Part shown: piece by piece, positions 36,268-47,151 of the stretch
Layout: each line of letters begins with the position of its first letter
Position numbering within the stretch: position 1 is the first letter of the stretch
DNA from: CALGLS01 sp965222105
GTDB lineage: Bacteria; Bacteroidota; Bacteroidia; Chitinophagales; Saprospiraceae
Direction of reading: 5' to 3'
Length of the DNA: 64,000 nucleotides
Assembly (NCBI GenBank): GCA_965222105.1
Contig: CBDCTQ010000042.1
Location: 98,621 to 162,620 of the forward strand
Translations under genes and position numbers: made by a program
The notes under the pieces: generated by a model
The model's input: the letters and a program-made list of their open reading frames with translations, nothing else
What the model was told of the DNA's origin: nothing
Databases searched by the model: none

Positions 36268-39200
36268 ATGCAGAAACTTAGACTTACGCTTCTAATGACG
36301 ATCTTCGTTTGGGCCGCCAATGCCCAACAGATCCTATTTGAAGGAACACCGCACCCAATTGAGGAAAAAACCATCCTCCATCAAAAATTCACCCAGTTCA
36401 GCATCTTCCAAATCGATGCGAAACAACTGGACAATTACCTCCAGTCAAATCCCGAACAAATTCGTTTCAACCTTTCTCTTGGTCAACAATTCGATTGGGA
36501 TGTATACCTGGTGCCCAACGACCTCCGATCCGAGGATTATCAACTCACCATCATGACTGCCGAGGGGCTCATGGCTCAACCGAAAAACCCCAACATCGCC
36601 TTCAACGGGTATCTGCAAAACGGAACCAACAACCGGGTCGCACTCACCGTTTTCGACCACTTTATCTATGGTTTTTTCCAACAGGGAAACGAGGTCTACT
36701 TCATCGAACCCCTGCAATATCTCGTGCCAGGAGCGGAGGAAGACCTCTTCCTGGTATACGCCCAATCGGACGTTATCGACAATGGTGAACACAAATGCGG
36801 TGCCGACGAACTGGAAGAAAACCAAAAGCTCATGCAGCAAAAACAACATGCGCACGACTATGCTGACATAGACAACGATGACGGAGAAGCAAAAAGCGTC
36901 GTAGCCTGTTACAACATCGAACTCGCCATCGCCTCTGATTTTCTCATGTTCCAAAAATACGGTTCCATCCCCGCCGTAGAAGCCCATAACGTCGGTGTGA
37001 TGAACAACGTGGCCACCAACTTCGACAATGAATTCAACCATGCCATTGAGTTCCTCATTGTTACTCAATTTGTCGCCGATTGTGCCGCCTGCGACCCCTT
37101 TGATACAACCACTGATGCCGGTGATTTGCTCGACAGCTTTACGGCTTGGGGTAACAGCGGTGGTTTTGGCGTCAGCTTCGATATGGGCCAGCTTTGGACC
37201 GACCGCGACTTCAATGGCCCTACCATCGGCATTGCCTGGCTGAACGGCTTGTGTAATACCCAAAAATACCACTGCCTTCAAGACTTTACCTCCATTGCAT
37301 GGGGCTTGCGGGTACTCACCGCCCATGAGATCGGACACAACCTAAGTGCTACCCACGATACAGGATCGGGCTTTATCATGTCGCCTGTCGTCAACAACAC
37401 CAATACCTGGTCGGCGGCTTCCATTGGAGACATCGACTCCTATGTTCAGTTCAAAATCAACACCGGCTGTCTACAGACCTGTGGAGGTGGATTACCTCCC
37501 GTTGCTGACTTTACCGCCAACGTGACCTCCGGATGTGCTCCGCTTACGGTCACCTTCACCGACCTGTCGACCGACGCCACTTCCTGGCTTTGGACTTTCG
37601 AGAATGGCTCTCCACCCACCAGCACCGCCCAAAACCCCACCGTCACTTTCAACAATCAGGGCACCTGGGATGTCACCCTCGAAGTAACCAACAACTTTGG
37701 CAGCGACATCATCACCAAATCGGATTACATCGACGTGGATGATGTGCCGACAGCAGGCTTTAGTGTCACCACTTTTGACTTTATTGCCAACTTCATCAAT
37801 AACACTACCAACGCCACCAGTTATTTCTGGGATTTTGGCGATGGCAACACCAGCACCCTCTCTGATCCCTCCCACACTTACGCCGCCGATGACGATTACG
37901 TGGTGGTACTGGAGGCATTCAACACCTGTGGCTCTGCCATCATTACCGATGTAGTCTCTATCGTTACGCCACCCACTGCTTTCTTTGTGGCTGACGTCAC
38001 CTCCGGTTGCGAACCCATAGAGGTGCAGTTTATCGACCAATCCTCTACCAACGTAACCGATTGGAACTGGACATTCACCGGTGGCACGCCCAGCAGTTCC
38101 CTCGAACAAAACCCCCTGGTCTTTTACACCAACCCTGGGATTTATCCCGTCGAACTGACCGTCAACAATTCGCTTTACGCCGATACCCACACCGAAATTG
38201 ACTACATCGAAGTATTGGCTTATCCCACGGCCGACTTTAGCTATACCATCGTCAACGATACCGAAGTTCATTTCACCAATAACTCCACTGATGCCGACAG
38301 TTATCTCTGGGACTTTGGTGACGGAAACACCTCCACTGAAACCAACCCGGTACACACCTACATTGCCGAGGGTTCTTATAGCGTAGTGCTGATCGCTACA
38401 AATCCCTGCGACGCCCCGTCATTCACTCAGGTTATCGACATTGTATTACCTCTTCCGCCGGTGGCTGGCTTTACAGCAAATGTCACCAACGGTTGTGCTG
38501 ACCTTGCGGTAAATTTTACGGACCAGTCGACCAATGCGACCAGTTGGCAGTGGTCTTTCCCGGGAGGAAATCCCGCTTCCGATACCTTGCAAAACCCGAC
38601 GGTGACCTATACCACTACCGGAACTTTTGACGTGACCCTCATTGTTGCCAATAGTCTGGGCGGCGATACCATTACACAAACCAACTACATTTCGGTATCG
38701 GATGTTCCCATAGCCGGATTTAGCGAAAGCACCGACGGCCTGGATGTCGATTTCACCAACAATAGTTCTTCAGCCGATAGCTACGCCTGGGATTTCGGCG
38801 ACGGCGACACGAGTACCGACACCGACCCAACGCATACCTACGCCGTGGATGGCACCTACATCGTCCAACTGGTAGCGATCAATAGCTGCGGCAACGACAC
38901 CATTGCGCAAATCGTCTCCGTGTCGATCCCTCCTGTGGCTGGCTTTACAGCAAATACCACCAGCGGCTGTGCCGACCTTACGGTAAATTTCACCGACCAA
39001 TCGTCACTCAATGCGGTGAGTTGGGACTGGTCTTTCCCCGGTGGCACCCCGTCGGGTAGTACCGCCCAAAATCCGGTGGTGACCTACACGGCTTTGGGCC
39101 TCTACGATGTGGAGTTGATCGTCAGCAACAACGACGGCGACACAGACACCCTCCTCCAAACAGATTACATTGACGTGTCGGACATACCCACGGCCGGATT

Positions 39201-42200
39201 TAGCGAAAGCACCGACGGCCTGGACGTCGATTTTACCAACAATAGTTCTTCAGCCGACAGCTACGCCTGGGATTTCGGCGACGGCAACACCAGCACCGAT
39301 ACCGACCCCATGCATACCTATGCCGTGGATGGTACCTACACCGTCCAATTGATAGCGATCAATAGCTGCGGGAACGATACCATTACGCAAATCGTCTCCG
39401 TGTCGATCCCTCCTGTGGCTGGCTTTACAGCAAATACCACCAGCGGTTGTGCCGACCTTACGGTAAATTTCACCGACCAATCGTCGATCAATGCGGTGAG
39501 TTGGGACTGGTCCTTCCCCGGGGGCACCCCGTCGGGTAGTACCGCCCAAAATCCGGTGGTGACCTACACGGCTTCGGGCCTCTACGATGTGGAACTGATC
39601 GTCAGCAACAACGACGGCGACACGGACACCCTCCTCCAAACAGATTACATTGACGTGTCGGACATACCCACGGCCGGATTTAGCGAAAGCACCGCCGGCC
39701 TGGATGTCGATTTTACCAACAATAGTTCTGCGGCGGATAGCTACGCCTGGGATTTCGGCGACGGCAACACCAGCACCGACACCGACCCAACGCATACCTA
39801 CGCTGTAGATGGCACCTACACCGTCCAACTGATAGCGATCAATAGCTGCGGGAACGATACCATTACGCAAATCGTCTCCGTGTCGATCCCTCCTGTGGCT
39901 GGCTTTACAGCAAATACCACCAGCGGTTGTGCCGACCTTACGGTAAATTTCACCGACCAATCGTCGATCAATGCGGTGAGTTGGGACTGGTCTTTCCCCG
40001 GCGGCAATCCGTCGAGCAGCACCGCCCAGAATCCGGTGGTGACCTACACGGCTTCGGGCCTCTACGATGTGGAACTGATCGTCAGCAACAACGACGGCGA
40101 CACAGACACCCTCCTCCAAACGGATTACATCGACGTGTCGGACGTACCCACGGCCGGATTTAGCGAAAGCACCGACGGCCTGGATGTCGATTTTACCAAC
40201 AATAGTTCTTCAGCCGACAGCTACGCCTGGGATTTCGGCGACGGCAACACCAGCACCGATACCGACCCCATGCATACCTATGCCGTGGATGGTACCTACA
40301 CCGTCCAATTGATAGCGATCAATAGCTGCGGCAACGATACCATTACGCAAACCGTCTCGGTGTCGATCCCCCCCGTTGCAGGTTTCAATGCCAATGTAAC
40401 GAGCGGCTGTGCCGACCTTACGGTAAATTTCACCGACCAATCGTCACTCAATGCGGTGAGTTGGGACTGGTCTTTCCCCGGCGGCACGCCATCGAGCAGC
40501 ACCGATCAGAATCCGGTGGTGACCTACACGTCTTCGGGCCTCTACGACGTAGAGCTGGTCGTCAGCAACAACGACGGCGACACGGACACCCTCCTCCAAA
40601 CGGATTACATCGACGTGTCGGACGTACCCACGGCCGGATTTAGCGAAAGCACCGACGGCCTGGATGTCGATTTCACCAACAATAGTTCTTCAGCCGACAG
40701 CTACGCCTGGGATTTCGGCGACGGCAACACCAGCACCGATACCGACCCCATGCATACCTATGCCGTGGATGGTACCTACACCGTCCAATTGATAGCGATC
40801 AATAGCTGCGGCAACGATACCATTACGCAAACCGTCTCGGTGTCGATCCCCCCCGTTGCAGGTTTCAATGCCAATGTAACGAGCGGTTGTGCCGACCTTA
40901 CGGTAAACTTCACCGACCAATCATCGGTCAATGCGGTGAGTTGGAACTGGTCCTTCCCCGGCGGCACCCCGTCGAGCAGCACCGACCAGAATCCGGTAGT
41001 GACCTACACGGCTTCGGGTGTCTACGACGTAGAGTTGATCGTCAGCAACAACGACGGCGACACGGACACTCTTTTGCAAACGGATTACATCGACGTGTCG
41101 GACGTACCCACAGCCGGATTTAGCGAAAGCACCGACGGCCTGGATGTCGATTTCACCAACAATAGTTCTTCAGCCGACAGCTACGCCTGGGATTTTGGCG
41201 ACGGCAACACCAGCACCGATACCGACCCCATGCATACCTATGCTGTGGATGGTACCTACACCGTCCAATTGATAGCGATCAATAGCTGCGGCAACGATAC
41301 CATTACGCAATCCGTCTCGGTGTCGATCCCCCCCGTTGCAGGTTTCAATGCCAATGTAACGAGCGGCTGTGCCGACCTTACGGTAAATTTCACCGACCAA
41401 TCTTCGATCAACGCGGTGAGTTGGGACTGGTCCTTCCCCGGCGGCACCCCTTCGAGCAGTACCGATCAGAATCCGGTGGTGACCTATACTTCTTCGGGGC
41501 TTTACGACGTAGAGCTGATCGTCAGCAACAACGATGGCGACACGGATACCCTCCTCCAAACGGATTACATTGACGTGTCGGATCTGCCCACTGCTGGATT
41601 CTCCAGCCTCGTCAGCGATTTGGATGTCAACTTCACCAACAATAGTTCTGCAGCCGATAGTTATGCCTGGGATTTTGGCGATGGCAACACCAGCACCGAC
41701 ACTGACCCCATGCACAGTTATGCCGCGGATGGTACCTACACCGTCCAATTGATAGCCACCAATAGCTGCGGCAACGATACCACCACCCAAACGGTAACCA
41801 CCACCACCCTGCCTACTGCTGCCTTCGGTGCCAATGTAACCAGTGGTTGTGCTGACCTTACAGTAAATTTCACCGACCAATCGTCGATCAATGCGGTGAG
41901 TTGGGACTGGTCGTTCCCCGGTGGCACTCCCTCCAGCAGCACCAATCAAAATCCGGTAGTGACCTACACGGCTTCGGGGGTCTACGACGTAGAGCTGATC
42001 GTCAGTAACAATGACGGCGACACAGACACCCTCCTCCAAACGGACTACATAGAAGTATTGGGTCTGCCTACCGCCGGATTTAGCGAAAGCACCGACGGTC
42101 TGGATGTCGATTTCACCAATAATAGTTCTGCAGCCGATGGCTACGCCTGGGATTTTGGCGACGGCAACACCAGCACCGACCCCGACCCCATGCACAGTTA

Positions 42201-45200
42201 TACCACGGATGGCCCCTACACCGTCCAACTGATAGCGATCAATAGTTGCGGCAATGATACTACCGCCCAGACCCTCTCCGTGTCGATACCACCGGTGGCG
42301 GGCTTCAATGCCAATGTAACCAGCGGCTGTGCCGACCTTACGGTAAACTTCACCGACCAATCGTCGATCAATGCGGTGAGTTGGAATTGGTCCTTCCCTG
42401 GAGGCACCCCGTCGAGTAGCACCGACCAAAATCCGGTGGTGACTTATGCCGCTGCAGGCGTCTATGATGTGGAGCTGACTGTCAGCAACAACGATGGCGA
42501 AACCGACGCGATCAATCAGACCAATTACATCGAAGTAACGGATGTGCCCATGTCCGGTTTTAGCAGCAGCGTGAACGGTATGGTGGTTGATTTCACCAAT
42601 GCTTCCACCAATGCCAATAGCTATGCATGGGATTTTGGCGATGGCAATACCAGTACCGGCATCGATCCCTCCAATGAGTATTCCGCAGACGGTACTTACA
42701 CCGTCCTGTTGATCGCTACCAACGAATGTGGTAACGATACTACCCAGCAAAACGTGGTGATCTCTTCCTTGCCCACTGCCGACTTTACAGCAAATATAAC
42801 GTCGGGGTGTGCGCCACTTACCGTCGAGTTTACCAGTACTTCTTCTTCAAATACCGAATTTTTGTTCTGGACATTTGAAGGGGGAGACCCCGTCAACTCG
42901 TCTTTACCGGCTCCTACGGTGGTTTATTCAACGCCGGGAGTTTATTCCGTTACATTGGTGGCTTCCAACAGCGTGGGCAATGATCTGATCATAGAAACCG
43001 ACTACATCGTTGTGGAAGCGATGCCTGTTGCCGGGTTTACCACTCTTGTCAACGGAAATACCGTTGAGTTTAACAATAATTCTACAAATGCCAATACTTA
43101 TTCCTGGGACTTTGGCGAAGGCAATACCAGCTCCGATCCCAACCCCCAGTACAGTTATACTGACGACGGAACCTATACGGTGGTTTTGACTGCTACCAAT
43201 GATTGTGGCTCTGTTACCTTTTCGGAAACGATAGAGATCATTTCGCCTCCGGTGGCGGCATTTTCAGCTAATGTGGCTTCGGGATGTGCTCCTTTTGAAG
43301 TTGCGTTTATCAATCAATCGTCGGCGAGCAATGCCAGTTGGCTCTGGAGTTTTGACGGCGGCACCCCTGCCAGCTCGACCGACTCCGACCCAGTGGTAGT
43401 CTATAGCACCCCTGGCACCTACACTGTTATCCTGGAGGTAACCAACGCCGCTGGTACAGACACCTATACTGAGGTCAATTACATTGAAGTGATGACTAGT
43501 CCATCGGCTTCATTTACCAGTTCGGTCAATGGTTCGACCGTCGATTTCAACAATACATCTACAAACGCTACATCCTACGAATGGGATTTTGGCGATGGCA
43601 ATACCAGTTCGCTGCCCGACCCCAGTTATTCGTATACCGCTGCCGGCAGCTATACGGTGGTGCTGACGGCGATCAACGACTGTGGCTCGGTTTCTTTCAG
43701 TCAGGAAATAGAGATAGAGTCGGCACCCAATGTGGCCTTTTCGGCCGATGTGACCAGTGGTTGTGCGCCGTTGGAGGTGATGTTTACCGATCAGTCGGTG
43801 GGCAATGTAGTGAGTTGGGACTGGACATTTGAAGGAGGTACGCCGACCACTTCTACAGAACAAAATCCAACAGTACTCTACCAAACGCCGGGTATATACA
43901 ACGTTACCCTCGAAGCGACTACCGCCGGGGGCACAGAGAGTTTTACCCAGTCGGGATACATCATTGTGGAAGACATACCCGCTGCCTCTTTTGCTCCTAC
44001 AGGTACAGGAGCGACGTTTGATTTTACCAATACTTCTACCGGAGCCGACTCCTATCTATGGAATTTTGGCGACGGCAATACCAGCACCGAGGAGGACCCT
44101 TCGCACACTTATTTGGCAGCGGGTGACTATACGGTTAGCTTGACTGCCATCAACGAATGTGGAGAGGTGACGGTGGAGCAGGAAGTTACGGCTGTTCTGC
44201 CTCCCGAGGTGGTTTTCACAGCGGATGTGCTGGATGGATGTGCTCCGCTTACGGTCCATTTTTTCGATCAATCTTCCGGCGATCCCACCACCTGGTTGTG
44301 GACCTTTGAAGGAGGCAGTCCTCCCACTTCTACCGATCAGAACCCGGAGGTGGTATACGATGTGCCGGGGGTATACAGTGTGACTCTGGAGGCGTTTAAT
44401 TCGGCAGGTAGTAATTCTGTCGTGCAAACAGGATACATAACGGTAACAGACGCAGCACCTTTGTCTTCTTTCAACAGTACAATTACAAATGCCACCGTCG
44501 ATTTTGAAAATACCAGTTCGGGAGTTACCATCTTTGAATGGGTTTTTGGCGACGGCAATACCAGTACGGACGAAAACCCGACCCACACCTACAGTGAAGA
44601 TGGCTCCTATGAAGTGACGTTGACGGTGACCAATAGTTGTGGCACTTCCACTATTACAGAGACCGTCGTTATCGCCACGCCTCCGACGGCTGGTTTTGGG
44701 ATGGATGTTGCTTCCGGTTGTGCGCCTTTGGTTGTGAATTTTGTAGATGAGTCGTCGACCAACACAGCATCCTGGTCGTGGACTTTTGCCGGGGGAACGC
44801 CTTCCAGTTCTGACTTGCAAAATCCGACAGTCGAATATACGGTTCCCGGTACTTACGACGTGACACTCGAAGTAACTAATGCACAGGGTACCGATATGGT
44901 CACCCAGACCGGTACGATCACCGTGCTGGCAGGACCGGTGGCTGGATTTACTTTTAGTGGCAACGACCTTACCATCGATTTTAACAATACTTCTATGGGT
45001 GCTGTTTCTTATGAATGGTTTTTTGACGACGGCGATACCAGTACGGAGGAAAACCCCAGCCATACTTTTGCAGTTGGTGGCGAATACGACGTACAACTCA
45101 TTGTAACCAATGGATGTGGTTCGGACACGATCGTCCAGCAAGTAGTCATAGAAGGGTTGCCGCCGGTGGCTGCCTTTGAGGGAATTCCCGGAATGGGGTG

Positions 45201-45909
45201 TGTCCCGATGACGGTTAATTTTACGGACTTGTCGACCGGAGCGGCTTCCTGGGCCTGGACCTTTGAAGGGGGTGATCCCGCCACTTCCACCGACCAAAAC
45301 CCGATAGTGACTTACGATACACCGGGCGTGTATGAGGTGTCGCTTGCCGTGACCAATCCATTTGGAAGTAATTCCATCACACAATTGGGATACATCACGG
45401 CGGAAGATGTGCCGGTGGCCGGATTTACATTCGCCGTTGATGAGCCGGCTGTTGATTTTACCAACACGTCTGTAGGCGGCGGTACTTATCTGTGGGATTT
45501 TGGAGACGGAGAAACCAGCACAGCAGAACATCCGGTACATGTGTATGCTGCATCGGGTGGTTATACGATAACACTGACCGTGACCAATGATTGCGGTACC
45601 AGCACCTGGACGGAGGAGGTAGAGATCGTCATTATTTCAACGGAACTGCCGGAAGATGTTCGATCATTCCACCTTTATCCGAATCCGAATAACGGCTCTT
45701 TTTATCTGGAAATGGAAGCCCTTCCGGTTGACGAAATACAGATACAGCTCTACGACGTTGTTGGGCGCAAGTTGGTCACCGAGCGCATTGACTTTAGTTC
45801 GGGCTATTTGCGTCAGCGTTTTGATTGGCCCCATTTGGCGGCGGGCACCTATGTGGTGGAAGTGAATTTGGGCAGTAAGTGGCTGGTGCGTAAGATTGTT
45901 GTTGAATAA
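36268..45909 (+). CDS. Giant M12B-like metalloprotease with 34 PKD modules, T9SS type A
   Basis: A 3213-residue secreted protein. Signal peptide MQKLRLTLLMTIFVWAANAQ. Residues 21-175 are a propeptide-like domain. C177 in GEHKCGADE is placed like the cysteine switch of M12B proteases. The catalytic domain (about 200-400) has HEIGHNLSATHD with H353, E354 and H357, and the Met-turn FIMSP. From residue 411 to about 3124 there are 34 PKD modules in 17 alternating pairs. The odd modules start PVAGFTANxTSGCADLTVNF. The even modules carry SYAWDFGDGNTSTDTDP and INSCGNDT. The type A sorting domain starts at HLYPNPNNGSF. The enzyme should be held far from the cell on a long stalk, or released. PKD domains often bind polymers such as collagen or chitin. 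Confidence 0.93.
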   Translation: MQKLRLTLLMTIFVWAANAQQILFEGTPHPIEEKTILHQKFTQFSIFQIDAKQLDNYLQSNPEQIRFNLSLGQQFDWDVYLVPNDLRSEDYQLTIMTAEGLMAQPKNPNIAFNGYLQNGTNNRVALTVFDHFIYGFFQQGNEVYFIEPLQYLVPGAEEDLFLVYAQSDVIDNGEHKCGADELEENQKLMQQKQHAHDYADIDNDDGEAKSVVACYNIELAIASDFLMFQKYGSIPAVEAHNVGVMNNVATNFDNEFNHAIEFLIVTQFVADCAACDPFDTTTDAGDLLDSFTAWGNSGGFGVSFDMGQLWTDRDFNGPTIGIAWLNGLCNTQKYHCLQDFTSIAWGLRVLTAHEIGHNLSATHDTGSGFIMSPVVNNTNTWSAASIGDIDSYVQFKINTGCLQTCGGGLPPVADFTANVTSGCAPLTVTFTDLSTDATSWLWTFENGSPPTSTAQNPTVTFNNQGTWDVTLEVTNNFGSDIITKSDYIDVDDVPTAGFSVTTFDFIANFINNTTNATSYFWDFGDGNTSTLSDPSHTYAADDDYVVVLEAFNTCGSAIITDVVSIVTPPTAFFVADVTSGCEPIEVQFIDQSSTNVTDWNWTFTGGTPSSSLEQNPLVFYTNPGIYPVELTVNNSLYADTHTEIDYIEVLAYPTADFSYTIVNDTEVHFTNNSTDADSYLWDFGDGNTSTETNPVHTYIAEGSYSVVLIATNPCDAPSFTQVIDIVLPLPPVAGFTANVTNGCADLAVNFTDQSTNATSWQWSFPGGNPASDTLQNPTVTYTTTGTFDVTLIVANSLGGDTITQTNYISVSDVPIAGFSESTDGLDVDFTNNSSSADSYAWDFGDGDTSTDTDPTHTYAVDGTYIVQLVAINSCGNDTIAQIVSVSIPPVAGFTANTTSGCADLTVNFTDQSSLNAVSWDWSFPGGTPSGSTAQNPVVTYTALGLYDVELIVSNNDGDTDTLLQTDYIDVSDIPTAGFSESTDGLDVDFTNNSSSADSYAWDFGDGNTSTDTDPMHTYAVDGTYTVQLIAINSCGNDTITQIVSVSIPPVAGFTANTTSGCADLTVNFTDQSSINAVSWDWSFPGGTPSGSTAQNPVVTYTASGLYDVELIVSNNDGDTDTLLQTDYIDVSDIPTAGFSESTAGLDVDFTNNSSAADSYAWDFGDGNTSTDTDPTHTYAVDGTYTVQLIAINSCGNDTITQIVSVSIPPVAGFTANTTSGCADLTVNFTDQSSINAVSWDWSFPGGNPSSSTAQNPVVTYTASGLYDVELIVSNNDGDTDTLLQTDYIDVSDVPTAGFSESTDGLDVDFTNNSSSADSYAWDFGDGNTSTDTDPMHTYAVDGTYTVQLIAINSCGNDTITQTVSVSIPPVAGFNANVTSGCADLTVNFTDQSSLNAVSWDWSFPGGTPSSSTDQNPVVTYTSSGLYDVELVVSNNDGDTDTLLQTDYIDVSDVPTAGFSESTDGLDVDFTNNSSSADSYAWDFGDGNTSTDTDPMHTYAVDGTYTVQLIAINSCGNDTITQTVSVSIPPVAGFNANVTSGCADLTVNFTDQSSVNAVSWNWSFPGGTPSSSTDQNPVVTYTASGVYDVELIVSNNDGDTDTLLQTDYIDVSDVPTAGFSESTDGLDVDFTNNSSSADSYAWDFGDGNTSTDTDPMHTYAVDGTYTVQLIAINSCGNDTITQSVSVSIPPVAGFNANVTSGCADLTVNFTDQSSINAVSWDWSFPGGTPSSSTDQNPVVTYTSSGLYDVELIVSNNDGDTDTLLQTDYIDVSDLPTAGFSSLVSDLDVNFTNNSSAADSYAWDFGDGNTSTDTDPMHSYAADGTYTVQLIATNSCGNDTTTQTVTTTTLPTAAFGANVTSGCADLTVNFTDQSSINAVSWDWSFPGGTPSSSTNQNPVVTYTASGVYDVELIVSNNDGDTDTLLQTDYIEVLGLPTAGFSESTDGLDVDFTNNSSAADGYAWDFGDGNTSTDPDPMHSYTTDGPYTVQLIAINSCGNDTTAQTLSVSIPPVAGFNANVTSGCADLTVNFTDQSSINAVSWNWSFPGGTPSSSTDQNPVVTYAAAGVYDVELTVSNNDGETDAINQTNYIEVTDVPMSGFSSSVNGMVVDFTNASTNANSYAWDFGDGNTSTGIDPSNEYSADGTYTVLLIATNECGNDTTQQNVVISSLPTADFTANITSGCAPLTVEFTSTSSSNTEFLFWTFEGGDPVNSSLPAPTVVYSTPGVYSVTLVASNSVGNDLIIETDYIVVEAMPVAGFTTLVNGNTVEFNNNSTNANTYSWDFGEGNTSSDPNPQYSYTDDGTYTVVLTATNDCGSVTFSETIEIISPPVAAFSANVASGCAPFEVAFINQSSASNASWLWSFDGGTPASSTDSDPVVVYSTPGTYTVILEVTNAAGTDTYTEVNYIEVMTSPSASFTSSVNGSTVDFNNTSTNATSYEWDFGDGNTSSLPDPSYSYTAAGSYTVVLTAINDCGSVSFSQEIEIESAPNVAFSADVTSGCAPLEVMFTDQSVGNVVSWDWTFEGGTPTTSTEQNPTVLYQTPGIYNVTLEATTAGGTESFTQSGYIIVEDIPAASFAPTGTGATFDFTNTSTGADSYLWNFGDGNTSTEEDPSHTYLAAGDYTVSLTAINECGEVTVEQEVTAVLPPEVVFTADVLDGCAPLTVHFFDQSSGDPTTWLWTFEGGSPPTSTDQNPEVVYDVPGVYSVTLEAFNSAGSNSVVQTGYITVTDAAPLSSFNSTITNATVDFENTSSGVTIFEWVFGDGNTSTDENPTHTYSEDGSYEVTLTVTNSCGTSTITETVVIATPPTAGFGMDVASGCAPLVVNFVDESSTNTASWSWTFAGGTPSSSDLQNPTVEYTVPGTYDVTLEVTNAQGTDMVTQTGTITVLAGPVAGFTFSGNDLTIDFNNTSMGAVSYEWFFDDGDTSTEENPSHTFAVGGEYDVQLIVTNGCGSDTIVQQVVIEGLPPVAAFEGIPGMGCVPMTVNFTDLSTGAASWAWTFEGGDPATSTDQNPIVTYDTPGVYEVSLAVTNPFGSNSITQLGYITAEDVPVAGFTFAVDEPAVDFTNTSVGGGTYLWDFGDGETSTAEHPVHVYAASGGYTITLTVTNDCGTSTWTEEVEIVIISTELPEDVRSFHLYPNPNNGSFYLEMEALPVDEIQIQLYDVVGRKLVTERIDFSSGYLRQRFDWPHLAAGTYVVEVNLGSKWLVRKIVVE
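37498..45639 (+). repeat. 17 tandem 480-bp units coding PKD pairs
   Basis: Unit starts fall near 37498, 37972, 38458, 38932 and then every 480 bp to 43732, ending with 44206, 44686 and 45166. Units from about 38.7 to 42.5 kb are nearly identical: 40141-40380 and 40621-40860 differ at one base by eye. Outer units are diverged. Each unit has one Cys in each PKD module. Confidence 0.9.
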
Positions 45910-45932
45910 TATTTTGGCAAAACAAAAAAATG

Positions 45933-45968
45933 GCCCGTTCTGAGTTTTTTATCGGGGCGGGCTTTTTT
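45933..45968 (+). terminator. Terminator of giant PKD protease gene
   Basis: GCCCG at 45933-45937 pairs with CGGGC at 45958-45962 with weaker inner pairing, followed by TTTTTT. It lies 24 bp after the stop codon. Confidence 0.65.
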
Positions 45969-46021
45969 AAAGTTTAAGCCACCTGATCTTTAAAAACAAA
46001 TGCTTTTGCCGAAAGGCTCAT

Positions 46022-46720
46022 TCAATCAGGTCTGTTTTTCTCAATAAATTTAGAGGGGTCTTTATAACCAAATTGGTTGTCGGAGTATCCGGGGCCCAGC
46101 GACATGCCCATGAAGTCGCGCAATTCCAGATGGAGGTGGGCGGGGTATCTTCCTCTGGCGGTGCCGATGGTTCCGATGAGGGTGCCCCGTTTGATAAGCT
46201 CTCCCGGTTTGACGTGTACGGTATGCAGGTGGGCATACACCGTTTCGACAAAAGGCTGGAGGGGATCGTCGGATATTTTATGTACGATTCGTACCACGTT
46301 GCCCCAGCCGCAGCAGACGTTTTTGGCGAAAACCACCAATCCGTTGGCAGTGCTGTGTACGGGGTCTCCCAGGTCGGTGTCGCCGCCACCTCGTCCGTTC
46401 CAGTCTTCACCGAGGTGTTTTTTATCACCGAAATTGAGCGCTTTATAGTAGCCCGTTGCATCGGGAATACCAACCGGGAAGTCGAACCCGTCGGCAGTAA
46501 AAGAAGGATATTTGTCGAAATAAGCGGGGTAGTACATTTCGGAAATGGTTGGGAAAAAATCGCCGGGCAGGCTGTCTTTACCGAGAAATGGCTGAAAGTG
46601 GTCGTGCAGACATCCCATGTGCTCCCGAGTTGTTTCATTTGGCGAAAGCCCCGAAAAATATAAGCCGGATATTCCGGTGATGACCAGTAAAATGGATAAG
46701 AAAAAGGAATATTTTAACAT
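46022..46720 (-). CDS. M23 family metallopeptidase
   Basis: A 232-residue protein with an N-terminal membrane or signal segment (MLKYSFFLSILLVITGISGL). The M23 (lysostaphin/LytM) zinc site is complete: H102 and D106 in HLGED, and H195/H197 in AHLHLEL, with H164 and H166 nearby. These enzymes cut peptide cross-links in peptidoglycan or act on exported peptides. The segment VCCGWGNVVRI is usual. It stands alone on the minus strand between two giant plus-strand genes. A role in making space for surface export is conceivable but not shown. Confidence 0.9.
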   Translation of the reverse strand: MLKYSFFLSILLVITGISGLYFSGLSPNETTREHMGCLHDHFQPFLGKDSLPGDFFPTISEMYYPAYFDKYPSFTADGFDFPVGIPDATGYYKALNFGDKKHLGEDWNGRGGGDTDLGDPVHSTANGLVVFAKNVCCGWGNVVRIVHKISDDPLQPFVETVYAHLHTVHVKPGELIKRGTLIGTIGTARGRYPAHLHLELRDFMGMSLGPGYSDNQFGYKDPSKFIEKNRPD

Positions 46721-47151
46721 TAGATGTTGGTTTTCTGCAAAGTATATACTTCTCTTTCATATGATTTGGAGAAATGCATCTTACCACTAAATTAACAATA
46801 AATGGGAATATATGCTATTGCAGATAGCATTCCGGCCTAAACTTTTTCTGCAAAGGAGGGAAAAACCGAATCGATATTCACTCAAAATCCGTCAAAAACG
46901 TGACCTTTGCCGGTCGCATATCACTCCGAATAGTTGTATTTTTGCCTTTAGGCAGCAAATTTATAAGTTGAACGGACTAATTAGTCGACACTTACCCCTA
47001 TCCAAAAACTGAGAAAACCGGTTTGGCCAAACGTCGTTTATCCATATTGGAAGTACCGGTGTTGGTCAAGGTGGTATTTAGCAAACCCAATACAGTGTTC
47101 AATAACCCGATCCCATATATATTCGATATCAAATGGTTTGCATTTTCTCAA
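46721..47151. other. Intergenic region upstream of ICEGE-repeat adhesin
   Basis: TATTTTTG at 46937-46944 is a perfect -7 box, with no TTTG at the right -33 distance. It would give the adhesin a leader of about 200 nt if translation starts at 47152. An in-frame TTG at 47023 would shorten the leader but gives no signal peptide at its N terminus. Confidence 0.4.

Noticed and set aside
41170..42750. A 526-codon antisense open frame opposite the PKD array (and similar ones at 36445-37338, 39250-40119 and 44056-45540)
   Set aside because: They follow the codon pattern of the 480-bp repeat, have no signal or family of their own, and lie fully inside a clear gene. They are by-products of repeat composition.
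46018..46638. A second minus-strand frame over the M23 gene
   Set aside because: It lacks any family match, while the overlapping frame has a full M23 zinc site and a signal segment.
47023..47151. Upstream TTG start for the ICEGE adhesin
   Set aside because: The extra 43 residues would bury the signal peptide; ATG 47152 gives a normal one.
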